From Seiridium cupressi (Eukaryota > Ascomycota > Sordariomycetes > Amphisphaeriales > Sporocadaceae): 64,000 nt of DNA. Of this stretch, positions 44,304 through 55,868 are shown in pieces. The stretch covers positions 62,001-126,000 of the forward strand of contig JARVKI010000054.1 of assembly GCA_036674765.1 (NCBI GenBank), in the 5' to 3' direction. The first letter of the stretch is position 1; each line of letters opens with the position of its first letter. Under the pieces are notes generated by a model. That model was not told the origin of the DNA. It did no database searches and saw only the letters and a list, made by a program, of their open reading frames with translations. Made by a program: the position numbers and the translations under genes.

Positions 44304-45623
44304 TCAATCATTCTCTGCAACGGGTCCCATGTTACCCGGGCTTCTCCCTGATTGTAAGCCAGAATAAGATCGACCGCCTGTATGTTCCGGCGTGATCCAA
44401 CGCGCGCTGCCCCCATGTATCGTGGTAGATTCGGAATATGAAGATAATTGGTCGGTCATTGGTGAGTCAAGGCCAGCATAAGACGAGTGTGGTGGTGAGG
44501 CCGTGCTGGGATTTGGACTATGCTGCGGACTGACGCTCGAGTGCGGCATGGTCGAATGATCGGCTGGCAATTCCGAAGTCATCGGCCGCTCGTTGGCCGG
44601 AAGTTCTGATTTGAACACGGCATACTCGTTAACCTGATGATCATTGGGCCAAGATTTTGCAGGTGGCTGCTGCGGTTGGTACTGATATGGTTGATAGTTT
44701 TGATATGGATCAGGTGGGCCGGTTTCGTATTTCTCTGGCGGCAGATTGATTGGGACATTCGGTTGCTGCTGTTGTTGTTGCTGTTGTTGCTGTTGTTGCT
44801 GTTGCTGCTGCTTCTTCTTACGCCTCCGAACCAGTAGGAATATTAAGGCACTTGCGAGTGCCAGCAGAGCTGCTCCTGCAATGCCGACTCCTATACCTAC
44901 CTTTGCTCCTGTCGACAGGCCACCATCACCAGAGGCTGGTGCTGGGGTGGGGCTTGTGGTTGTAGTCTGAGGTGCGGCACCAGAGGCCGACGGCGGTCTC
45001 GTCTGAATAGACGTGATCGTCGTCTTCGTTCCTGAGACCTCGGCTGTTGTCGTCACGGGCGCATATGCCAAGGTCGGTGCGAAGCTATTGGTCCATGCGA
45101 TCGAGGAACCAGTGCTGTTTGGTAAGCTGGCAAAGGCTGGCAAAGCAGTGCCGCCTTCAAATATGTATGAAGTGCAATATGGATCGCAGCTCTGATGTGG
45201 AAGCTTCACGAGTTCTGTCGAGTTCTCCGGGGCTTTGCAACCGCCCCACTGCGTATCATTCTTTCCCGTGCCCTTGTCGCACTCTATAAGTCCGACCCAT
45301 TCCTGATCCTCGAACTCGGGAGACTTCCAGGGGCAGGCTTTATCGTTGAAGCCAAGATCAGTACATCCTGCTAAGTAGGTGTTGCCAGCTTTATCTAGCT
45401 GTCAGTGGAACTAGCACTATATGTATGTTGCGGGTGGAGACTGACTCGATAGATCCCAGCACGCATTTGCATCGTCGAAGCTCAAGCAGAAATCGCCTGC
45501 AAGGCAACATGGCCAGTGTCCGAGTGCAACATTGCCACAAGGGATGAAATCACCCGTCGCTGTTGTGTTCACACTCGAATAGCAGGTGCCATTCGACAGG
45601 TCTGGATTCGCGCTGGCATTCAT
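44304..45623 (-). CDS. Cys-rich single-pass membrane surface protein with polyQ stretch
   Basis: Two exons on the complement (45623-45446, 45394-44304), with a 51-bp intron, give 422 residues. The extracellular N-terminal part has many Cys (GTCYSSVNTTATGDFIPCGN, HWPCCLAGDFCLS, ACPWK, QWGGCK). A Ser/Thr/Pro-rich stalk leads to one transmembrane helix near residues 225-250 (VGIGVGIAGAALLALASALI). The cytosolic side starts with a basic stop-transfer (RRRKKK), then 16 consecutive Gln and a Pro/Tyr-rich tail (YQNYQPYQYQPQQPPA). This layout is common among ascomycete wall-sensor-like proteins, but function is not established. The start is uncertain: the first in-frame ATG gives no signal peptide, so an upstream exon is probably missing from this model. 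Confidence 0.65.
44763..44810 (-). repeat. CAG/CAA trinucleotide repeat (polyQ, 16 codons)
   Basis: Sixteen consecutive mixed CAG and CAA codons on the coding strand lie immediately after the membrane anchor of the surface protein. Interruption of CAG by CAA lowers slippage, but length variation between strains would be expected. Confidence 0.85.
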
Positions 45624-48200
45624 GATCCTGGTGTTCTTCTACATATGATATTTAGAAGAAGGATTGTTTCCTATGAGGAACACTCTTTGGAGGAGAGGAA
45701 ACCCCAGGGTAAGAGCAGCATTTCATGTCTGGTAGATGCCGGGCTGCATCTAGAAGGGCCTCCAGTCCGGATGCGATGCATGCCGCCCACCATCTTAGGA
45801 GAATAATGTGTACACAGCATACAGCCATTTCGGGCATCCCACCACCTGAGTGCTCGAGTCAGACCAGTTGAATTCCGCTACTCAGCCCGGCGATGCGTTA
45901 AAAGTCAGCATCGTGACCTCCGATAGGCTGCGTTATTGGGGTCGCCGAACGTCTCCTCAATCTCACTCAGCATGCATATCAGCTCGCTCAAAGTATCAAT
46001 CCAGCCATGTTGGATCCGACGCCTTGCATCAACCTTAATCGTATTGGCCGTAGGGCAACACTGCGCTAAGAACGGCAGAGAAAATTTGCAATGCTCGACT
46101 GCTGACTGCGGACATGCTTGCGGCGACGCAGTCAGTCGCTTAGGATGGAGTTTGAGCTCGACGCTAGCATCTCTAGAGTAAGCTGACGCCCTGGTCAAGA
46201 TGAGCTATGAGCTCGGCCAAGCATGCATAAGATACGATAGGATATCTAATCAATTGTGCTTAAGGTGGTAGCATTCTGATAGTCAGTCAAGATAAGCAGA
46301 GGGCCAAGCCCATGCGTTTTGTGACAGTGGCTGCAAAGCTTGTTGTCGACCTTGATTGGGCAAATACTGAAGCTGCGCACGTACTGTGGTGCAATGCAAT
46401 TGGGTCGTCGGCAAGATTGTAGTCCTTCGATTCTTGAGGCTTGGATCAATTGACTCGTAGGGTGAGCCTCGGGGAGTGGGTTAAAAGGTAGTCAGTCACC
46501 TGGAGGTCTCGTCGCCAAAGCTCCTAGTCTGACAAGTTGTTCTGCTCCATACTTGGAGCTCACCTTATTGTACGGCGTTTGAGTTGGTAATTGATGGTCG
46601 CCCATCCTCCAGTAAGGTTCAGGCCTTATCCACACACTACTGTAACTAATGGAAGATGGGGCTGATGGGGCTCATTGACACTAGAAGGTCTGGACGTCTT
46701 TTCGTTCGTACCTCGTGCAGTAAGGGACAATGGCGATAGGTATATCTCAGTAGCCACGTCGGGGAAGCATTCTTTGAATAGAGTTTTACGCTGTGCAGCT
46801 CAATGTCCTTTTGGGAGAGCTTCTGCATTGAGGCGGCGTTTCGTTTAACAACATTGAAGGGACGACAATTGCGGGGGATGTATGATTAGTTAGTGGAAAG
46901 GTTAGTTTGCCCCCGCCTCCCTCCGGCAAGAGTGTCAGCCCTGGGGCTCACCTACCAATTACACTTCAACCCCAACTGACGTCCATGGCCTGCACGGTCC
47001 TTCCAACAGCTGCACCTTCTTCCCTGCAGTGTAGGTACCCAGAGGTGTCACTTGTCATGGTAAACCGGCCTGTTGCACCGCATGAAACCTAATGTACTTG
47101 AGCAACACTCTTCATACCCAGAGCGATTTGCTTTGAAGACCAGAGGGCACCTAACCGCAGCGTGAAAGGCCGGACTGCAATGCATCTGACGATCCATTCA
47201 GAACCCTGCGTATAAGGCATGCCAATCAACCAGAAGAGCGACGGTTCTGGGTTGGTAAGAGTTATAATAGTAGGTGCATGCAACCGCTAAGAAAAATAGC
47301 AAAGCATCGATGTCATACTAAGACGATAGCTGTAAACGAAGTCTATTATATCTCAGATATAGCTATAGAGTGTTCTCACCTGAGCCCGGTCTAATATAAC
47401 GACAATGAAAGCAAGGAAAACACGGCAGAAAAACAAAATCATAAACCACCATAAATCTTGAATAACTTCAGACTTAATGTAGAGCAAAGCTAGACTACTT
47501 TGAGTTCGGAGGCAAATACATTCAAGCGACCGATGTTCTCTTCATTATGATTGATGTTATGGAGACTATACTTTTCAATAGACTGTCATGGCCAGGTCTC
47601 GTTCGAGCTTCTAAGCCCCATAGCCTGACATAACTCTAAGTGTACCCCCGACATGCTCAAAGACATCCAAGAGAGAAGTTCTCAAGATGCGAGAATTCCA
47701 AAACGTCGTCTGGTAACTGAACGATATCATGATAATATAAGCTCCGAAAGCTTCTTGGTACGACCGTAGAAGGACAACTATTGAATGACGCTATGTTAAT
47801 GGCTGCGAGCCGTGATCCGTTGCCCATCCGGCCGTTCATGAGTTGAAGGAGATATTGAACAACTTCTGCAGTCAGACTTCCATGCATTCACGCCCCCAGA
47901 TCAAGAATTGTCTAATGGGATCTATGCGGCAATAAAAGGGTATATATGCGATGCTTTCCTTATAGCGTACTAACGCGGATTTCGCAATTCGCCCAGATCC
48001 ACACATGCGACCCCGTCGAGGCCATCCCCGCTCTCCTCATCTCTTTGATGCTTGCTTTTTGGCGGGTGTATATGCATCTAACTAGTTCCCCTCTATTGAA
48101 GCCCAGATCTGGCAAGCTGACGGTACCGTTAGCAGATAGTTCTATCATGTGGTGTCGTTGAACTCGGTGAGGGCGATATCGTCAAGTACTGACCTTCACC
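45624..48200. other. Long intergenic region left of the decayed cluster
   Basis: No gene is supported over 2.6 kb. The left end may hold an unrecognised first exon of the surface protein. Other open frames are under 100 codons and have no family features. Confidence 0.5.
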
Positions 48201-50266
48201 ATGGAGTCGCACATGGCCCGATTCCGTGTCAAACTGGGGCCGAATGACTCCACAGCGGACACAGCTCCGGCCGAGGGACAATTGCCCACATGTGAACGAT
48301 GTCGGCGACATAAGAAAAAAAGTTCTCGGACACTTCCAGAGTGCATGTGCTGTGCTGTTGCAGGCGCTCATTCCTCGCTGGGAAATACCCTAAGGAGCAC
48401 GGAAGATGCTATTCCAGCACGCCTCGCCTAGATAGAGGAGTTCGTCTGCCAGAGATACTTTCGGGGAGATCGCGACGCATTTGGCGAGGTCAAGGCAGGA
48501 ACGAATCTATCAGAAGTTGTCGATAACCAAATTCCCTTAATTCCAAGTATCACGACCTGTGATAGTCGTTCAATTGGGCTGAACGTGACAGATGAGAGGA
48601 ATAGCATTTCTCCAAGAAAGCGTGCCCGTTTGGACTATGAGCCCAAAGACAGTGGTCCCTCGAACAAATGTCCTCGTCGAGAAGACCTTACATCATCACT
48701 GAATCTAACACATGATGTCTCTGCAAGATAGACCCAGGAACCTGACCATAGAGCCAAGAGCCGTCCCTACGTGGATGCATACCTCCGAGATGTCAGTCGC
48801 ACTTATCCCTTCATTGACCGCGATCGTGTCTTCTCAACTTTGGAGATTAGGGGCGATGTCATTTTCAGTGAACCAGACCGGAACATGGATTCAATAGTGT
48901 TACATATAGTCGTGGTACTCGGTTATTTGACGCTTCTACGCGCAGGCTACGTTTTACCCAGCGAAACCATCAAATTTGAAGTTAATTACAAAGATATACT
49001 CTCCGAATGTTTGGCTTCGGAGATTATAGTATCTACACAGGTGCTTTTGCTGCTTGTGTTGTACTTACTCTGCGACGCTCGAGGCTTTTCGCCTTGTTCC
49101 CTCTTGAGCGTTGTTACGCGCCAGGCAATTCGCCTAAGACTCTGTGATCGACGGATCTCCGATCTGAAGTGCCCGCCTGCCGAGGCTGAGCAAAACCACC
49201 GCTTATTCTAGAGTATATACGTCTTGACCGAATGTTGACCACATCCACAGGGCTACGGGTAGCTATGAACTGCGCAGAACTTGATGTCCCATTACCACGG
49301 CTTACCGTTGAGGAATTTGCCTCCGGCGATCGAATGAAGCATACGTCCATGTTGCAAGTTGTACGCCACATCATCAAGACTCGTCAGCTAGAAGATAAAG
49401 TGTACCACAAGGTACACTCTCGGACAGTTGACCAAGCTAGGAAATAGCCACGGGAGGGTCATCGAGCGATCGTGATGAGGATCAGCCCAGAAATTGAGGA
49501 CTGGTACAGCAGTGCCTGTCTTCTAAAATCAGCCGAGAAGACGGACGGTGTCACAATCCACATCACAATCCCGTGGCTGGCTGCCCTATACTTCAACCCC
49601 TTGTGCTACTATACTATCCGTCGCGCTCCAGCTTGTCAACCGCTTACATATCGAAAGCTGGGCTCGTCTCCATTGCATCAAATCATACCCAAGCAAATAC
49701 ACTGAGGTTCGAGCAGCGCCAACTGCCGCTCAACTACGCGACGCTATGTCGGCTGTTCATTATATTGATGGTATTTATCCACTCTTCCATGTTACAGAAG
49801 TGAGTGCCATGAGACGCTCTTCAATGCGCGGGAGGCGATACTTGACTGTGCCAATATCATGGAGGCCTATCCGATAGAATGGACACAGGCACACCGTGCG
49901 GCAGCTAATGCGCGCCAATTAGCTAGTCTTGTGGTGTCGCTCGCGGCCTCCGGACCTGAGGCCGATCGGGCTTGGCCCCGCGCTATCGTTTTAAGCTCAG
50001 TAGAACTTACACAGTCATTACTGGGAAAAGGAAGCATCTACCAGCTTCATGAAGGCTGGTATGTGTCGGAACCGGACGACCATAGTGAAATGGCAGGGGA
50101 AAGCGAATCTGGTCTGCATACTCAGGGGCAAACTGCCTTTTGTGTTCCCACAGATGTATACTCATGCGGCGGATGCCGCCATTGCCAGCCTCCAGGACAA
50201 TGGTATACTTGTCGCATAGACTTCTACATTTCCTGGCGTTTCGCTGGTCGATTGATGGTTTCATAA
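48201..50266 (+). pseudogene. Zn2Cys6 transcription factor, heavily decayed
   Basis: One frame from 48201 to 49211 encodes a Zn2Cys6-type start, LPTCERCRRHKKKSSRTLPE followed by CMCCAVAGA. The third zinc Cys has become Ser (48321) and the last Cys is missing. After stops at 48429 (TAG) and 48729 (TAG) comes the regulator middle-homology region: YLRDVSRTYPFIDRDRVF, LLVLYLLCDARGFSPCSLLS and VTRQAIRLRLCDRRISDLKC. A TAG at 49209 replaces a residue within HRLF*SIYVL. Near 49224 the frame shifts to LDRMLTTSTGLRVAMNCAEL, with a further TAG at 49445 and more frame changes before 49860. The tail can still be read to about 50266. The gene is surely inactive. Beside the permease and hydantoinase relics it was probably their pathway regulator (inference). 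Confidence 0.8.
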
Positions 50267-50426
50267 TATCGTCTGATCACTGAATGGGTTACGCTATGTA
50301 CATGTACTGTCGAAGCTTCCTGTAGTCCATCCAAAATGGATCTGATTCAGCAAATTCTCCGTTCAACGCCCTGGATGTCTTCACAATGCCGCACGTTATA
50401 AGTTCCGCAATAATTGGCAGTATACA

Positions 50427-51590
50427 TCATTGAAGGTGCGCATGTTTACTATTTCCCGCCTCCTCTTCAGCGGGTAAGACGGGCTTCCACTTCACGGCGC
50501 AAAACCAGGCCGCTCCAATGGAGACGATCTCCAAAGCAAACAACGCAGCAGCCATTTCGTAGCCAATGCTGAAATGAGGAGCATCGCCGCTGGGGTAAAC
50601 AAACAGGATCACCCACGCATTCATAACGAACGCGCAGGTCTCTACCACGCCGATAACGACTAAACGATGTTCAGTTGAAAAAGACAGGATTCATTGACGT
50701 AGCTCAGGATTAGGGCCGATGCACCGGTTTCACCATATGTCAAGAACCATCCAGCCATCATCGCGGCTGGATTCTCTTCTGGATAGACACTGATAATAAT
50801 GCACCCAATCAGAGAGATGCTGGAAGTAACCTATATGACGTGGGCACGCATCTGAATGGGATCGCTGAACCAGGCATAGAGCAATGTCAGCACCGCTTGG
50901 AAGGCGAATGCCGCAGTAGGGATGAGGTTAGACTCCTCGATACTGTAATCAACGTCTTTGGGGTAAATGGTAAAATAGTTGTAGATACGGATGCCGAGGA
51001 CCTGAGCTGTAAATACCGTGCTGAAGAGATACACTGGCCACATACTGAACACTTCGCGGAAGGTCTTCCAGGTGAGGTGCCCGGGAGGTTCTCGGCCGAC
51101 TCTATACATACGGGCTACCGTCATTGCCTTGTGTTCGGACGTCACCCAACCTGGCCTTGGTGTTGGTCGGGCTATCGGGGACCGCGAAAAACCCATATAT
51201 GGAAATCAGGATGCCGAGGATACCGTCGAAGATGAACAATCATCGCCAGGCTGCGAAGCCGTTCCGGCCATCCATTCCAGCATACAACGCAGCCTGAAGA
51301 TAACCGGAAAACATCTGGGCTATCATAGCGCTTGAAATGAAGATGGAGGCCCTTTTGCCCAGTTCTTGGGGGGTATACCAATTTCCCAGCAGGGTTAGAA
51401 TACCGGGATATGCGGAAGCTTCTAGCATACCAATAAAGAACCTGAGAACATACAGGGTCTCTAAATTCGTCGCACCCGCCATTCCCATGACGAGAGTACT
51501 CCAAATGATTCCGAGTGTAGCCAATCAGATGGACGGTCGGGCTTTCGTCATTGTTACCTGAGAAGGTGAATTTCCAAGGTAGTATCACAA
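50427..51590 (-). pseudogene. Dal5-like (anion:cation symporter) MFS permease, decayed and 5'-truncated
   Basis: Reading right to left: after a probable intron acceptor near 51565 the frame starts VTMTKARPSI, hits TGA (51527-51525, a likely former Trp) and continues LATLGIIWSTLVMGMAGATN. RFFIGMLEASAYPGILTLLG and WYTPQELGKRASIFISSAMI are the helix 4-5 signature of allantoate/Dal5-type permeases. A second TGA (51242-51240) follows, then a frameshift near 51150 before VTSEHKAMTVARMYRVGREP. Further helices (SMWPVYLFSTVFTAQVLGIR, ETCAFVMNAWVILFVYPSGD) run to the C-terminus. The first membrane helices and start codon are absent; sequence of the next gene begins instead. Relatives import allantoate, ureidosuccinate or other small organic anions. 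Confidence 0.8.
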
Positions 51591-51597
51591 GTGGTCG

Positions 51598-54081
51598 TCC
51601 TTGCTTTCGGCCTATGGCATCTCACAGTCACATCTACAGCACGATGCATCGAAACCTTATGCTGGTAGTTTCACTTTAGATGAACTTCCCCGCATCCGCG
51701 AGCGAATGGACAAACTAAAGGGCCTTGTCCGAGACGAGCTTGTGGCTCGGGGCGCTCGTGAAAAATCTATCTCATTTGACGAGTCCTTGAGCATCAGATA
51801 TTTCGGCCCCGACACAAACCTTACCATATCACGACCGCACGACGAAGATTATGGCGCTGCCTTCTCTATCGAACATAAACGCGAGTTTGCTTTCAATCTC
51901 GAGCGGTGAATGGTCATCGACTCTGTGCATGTCCGTGGGACGGGAAGCGCTGGTGTCGTTGATGCGAATACCCCCCTACTCAGGAGCTTGAACATATCAA
52001 GTCACACCTGCAACCTGCGGATACAACAAAGTCGCAAGGGATGTTCATGGACGGTACTTGGAGCGATGCCAATACCTACTACTTGTCCGACGTGGCCAAG
52101 GGCGTTGTTATTGATGGTCCAGCCACGATTCTTGATGAAACTCAGACTCTCCTTGTCGAACCCCGTTTCCGAGCCTACATTCCCAGTAACCATGTTGTCA
52201 TGGAGAAGGTCGATCACTCATCGGTGAAGAACGAGAATGTTGAAGAAGACTGTAATCCCATTCAACTTTCCGTATTCGCCCACCGGTTCATGTCAATTGC
52301 GGAACAGATGCGCAACACACTTCAGCGGACATCTATCTCCACGAGTATCAGGGGAAGGCTCGACTTCTCATGCGCACTCTTTTCACCTGATGGACAGTTG
52401 GCGGCAAACGCCCCTCATATCCCTATGGTAAGCCAAGTAATTCTGTACAGATCTGTACATCTATCTTGATTGATTCTAATCTCTGATACAGTAGGTTTGA
52501 CTTGGTGTTATTGCGTGTTATGCGGTGGATAGATATTTGGTTTTCAGGTCTGGTTTAGTTGGCTCGTTCACTAACACTTTTGACAGCCATCTTGGAAGCA
52601 TGCAAATGGCAATCCAGTTTCAACATAGGTACTGGAACGGCAAACTACACCCTGGCGATGTGCTCATGACAAACCACCCCGAGTGGGGTGGTACACACCT
52701 GCCAGATATCACTGTGGTAACCCCAGTATTCGTCGATGGTGAAATCGCTTTCTATACCGCAAGCCGCGGTCATCACACCGACATAGGTCAGTGTTATCCA
52801 CTTTGTTCAGCGGGAATAATTGAACCAGGATAAAGTCTGACTATGTGCATTCATGTGGCAAGGGCATTACTTCCATGATGCCAGACTCGGTTGAACTTTG
52901 GGAGGAGGCGTTCAATGTGCCGACCATGAGAATCGTGAGCGGTGGCAAATTCCTGGAAGACGAAGTTCGAGTCGAATTCAATCGTGCAGGCAGTTTTCCA
53001 CGCTGCAGCCCAACGCGCCGCATCCAGGATAACATCTCGGATCTTAAAGCCCAGACGTCAGCTGACCAGCGTGGAACCACCCTTATCGAGAAGCTCTGCG
53101 AAGAGTTCTCCCTTCCAGTCGTGCACAAGTACATGAGAGGTATTCAATCAAACGCAGAAGTGGCAGTCCGTGAATTCTTGAAAGGGGTCGCGAAGGAGCA
53201 TCCTAACGGTTTGGAGGCCGAAGATTACTATGATAACGGTATCAAGATCAAGCTCAAGATCACCGTTGATGCCGAACCAGGTTCTGCTGTCTACGATTTC
53301 GCTGGCACCGGGCCACAGGGCTGGGGAAATATCAACTGCCCCATTGAGATTACGCATTCTGCTGTCATTTACACCATGCGCTGTCTATTGGTTTAGATAT
53401 TCCTCTGAATGAAAGGTGTTTGATCCCGATCGAGATCCGCGCCTCCAAAGGCTCGGTTCTCAACCCTCATGCCTCGGTGGCGCTCTGCGGTAGCACTCTC
53501 GCCAGCCAGCGCGTGATTGACACCATACTAAAGGCGTACAATGCAGTCGCAGCTTTCCAAGGCTGCGCCAGTAGCTTCGGATGGGGCATGGGCGGCAGGA
53601 ATCCCAAAATTGGCGAGATCGAACCGGGTTGGAACTACGGCGAGTCAATCGGCGGAGGTACAGGCGCTGGGCTGGGGTGGCATGGCGGACATGCGATCCA
53701 TGCACACTCGAGGAATACCCGCATGACTGATGCCGAGGTCATCAAAACGAGAACCCAAGTCATTATCCGCAGATACGAAATCGCACACGGTACCGGTGGT
53801 CGCGGTAAGTGGAATGGGAGGTAACGGCATCACTCGGGAGATTGAAGACCGTATTTCACTTGAATCGAGCATACTGAGCGAGAGACGAGTGTGCCCGCCA
53901 TATGGATTAGAAGATGGCAATCCAGGAAGTATCGGAAGGAACTTCGTTTTTCGGGAGAACGGACAGGGGAGGATACGACAAGATAAACCTTGGGAGCCAG
54001 GCGGTTGTAAACTTGCGCGCTGGCGAAAGAGTGCAAATTAACGCCCCTGGTGGAGGTGGGTGGGGTTCTCCTGATGACTAA
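51598..54081 (+). pseudogene. 5-oxoprolinase/hydantoinase (HyuA-HyuB fusion), decayed and 5'-truncated
   Basis: The sequence enters in the late HyuA domain (LSAYGISQSHLQHDASKP, ISFDESLSIRYFGPDTNLTI). TGA at 51907 interrupts it, and a frameshift falls in a C6 run (51971-51976), after which QPADTTKSQGMFMDG continues. The HyuB domain follows: [40 protein letters not shown] and AVYDFAGTGPQGWGNINCPI. The junction across about 52428-52595 no longer splices in phase. An intron at about 52794-52880 still does. Further shifts lie near 53392 and 53819 and before the end, which reads VNLRAGERVQINAPGGGGWG and stops at 54079-54081. Intact fungal proteins have about 1,280 residues, so nearly half is missing at the 5' end. 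The family hydrolyses 5-oxoproline or hydantoins with ATP. Confidence 0.85.
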
Positions 54082-54694
54082 ATGTCTAAAGAAATCCGAT
54101 TGTTCCATCATGATATCAACGCTATTCTAGTGTTCTGAATATCTTAATAAATAGCTATAAAATGTATTATTTGGCTCCATACTGAGAACCGTTATGCAGA
54201 GGGCAGGTTGTTACTATTGAGGTCTCATTGTCTTAGGTACGCCTTTTTTACTAGGAGATTTGAAGATATTTCTACTTTCGCCTTAGTGTCCCATGTAACA
54301 GGCAGACAGAGACTCAGAGCATAGTACCGTCCTTGTATGCATTCGAGCCAATTTTTCCGTAAGAGGAAATCACCTAGAAGTAGCCTAGGAGCAGTGATGA
54401 ACAAGTTGCAATCCTTGATGAAGCTTCTGAGCCCCTCATATCGCTCAAGCGCACACTAAATACGATGTCAGGCTACAAAACTACCAGAAATAAAATCAGT
54501 TGAGTTTATCCACACGTTCACATGTCAGTATAATACAAGCTACCGTTCAAGTTATTGTTTGCCGACTAATATATGCCTCACTCGGTCCCTATTCTTATAC
54601 GATCAGCTCAGGTTTTAAATTCATCGTTCGTCTTGTTTCCCAAACTCTAGTATGACAGAGTATTTATCTCGACGTGGTAGGCCCAAATAGCCGA
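54082..54694. other. Intergenic region
   Basis: No gene is supported between the hydantoinase and DUF3830 relics. The stretch is AT-richer than its neighbours. Confidence 0.45.
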
Positions 54695-55036
54695 ATGTCT
54701 TTTCGTATGCGACTTCTTACCAAAGAGAATGAAGATGTCGTACAAAGACTCTTAGCAATCCTCCCACTTGATGGTTTTCTCCTGCATGTTGTTGTCGCGG
54801 AGCAGACCTTTTACATGCCGGCGCCGACCTTCCCCCTTGAGGTCGAACAACATAGCCATGCGGAGCCATGCGGAAGAAAGGAACAGTTTACTCCAACGTC
54901 ACGGGCCAATCCATTTGTTTCTGCTACAGCGCCGTTACGGAGAGTAATTCGGTCAATTAATTCGTCCGGATTTAGGAAGACGACTTTTCGAAGCTTGTCG
55001 AACTGGGCAGGACGGTTTTCAGCCACAGGCCGTTGA
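54695..55036 (+). pseudogene. DUF3830-like protein with a frameshift
   Basis: From ATG 54695 the frame reads MSFRMRLLTKENEDVVQRLL, then AILPLDGFLLHVVVAEQTFY and MPAPTFPLEVEQHSHAEP, which resemble the small DUF3830 (cyclophilin-like fold) family. The expected C-terminal half is found in the next frame (KKGTVYSNVTGQSICFCYSA then VTESNSVN and a stop). A perfect 10-bp tandem duplication lies exactly at the break (54855-54864 and 54865-54874), so local slippage damage is likely. DUF3830 genes are found beside hydantoinase-type genes in bacteria, which fits the neighbouring relic. The family assignment is from motif memory and is moderate. Confidence 0.5.
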
Positions 55037-55868
55037 TCAGTGTGTGCCCAAGATTAGCAAACCTAGTATCCACAGGTCATTTAAGGCCGGGGCTGTTCAC
55101 AAGTTATTGAGTCACTGTAAATTGCCCCACCGGTAGTTCATTTGATAGCAGCTGGCGGTCGGCAAAGTTGCTCTTTGGCCAGCGAGCCGCGATGCTTCGT
55201 CAACCCGAGGAACCTGAGGAGACCAGGAAGATTAGGCTCGGTGTAACGCGAGCTCGCGCCGGTGATAACGTAAGCGTTTTCCAGAACATTATATTCCTCC
55301 AGGGCGTTTTGTCAACATTAGGACCGCATATCTTTATGCGACTGTTGACGATTAGTTAAGTGGTCTGGATTTTTCCACTGAGTGAGAATTGGGTCGAAAT
55401 TTGACGGCAGTATTCTAGGGAGCAGCGCTGGCGTGTCGCATTGCGGCGGAAGCGGAACTAGTACCGTCAGACATGCGCCGCTAAATTGTCCGGCAGTGGC
55501 ACTAAGTTGAGCATAGACTTCATGTTGACGAGACCGTCCCGCGACGAGAGGCGCGACAGCCGTCTGCCGTTTCTACAACCACCGTAACGGTAACTTGAAA
55601 GCTCAACAGCCCTTGTGAATAGCCTATCTTATAAAATGGCGACTAGAGCAACACTAGCATTCTCGGCTTGGCGTGCGCCACGAGCCTGAAACCCAGCTTC
55701 GCGCTAGAGGCGCATCGGAATCTGCTCTGCCGTCTTTGTCGCAAACGTCGCTTCCTCTCACCATCCCACAAATGGCACCCGAGGCATGACAGTGGTTGTT
55801 CTCGCACAGCTTAACTCACGCGCGCCTGTGGTCACCCCCGGGGCAAGACCCCCCAAAATGACGACGGG
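55037..55868. other. Intergenic region
   Basis: No gene is supported. It presumably contained the promoter of the histidine kinase. Confidence 0.45.
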
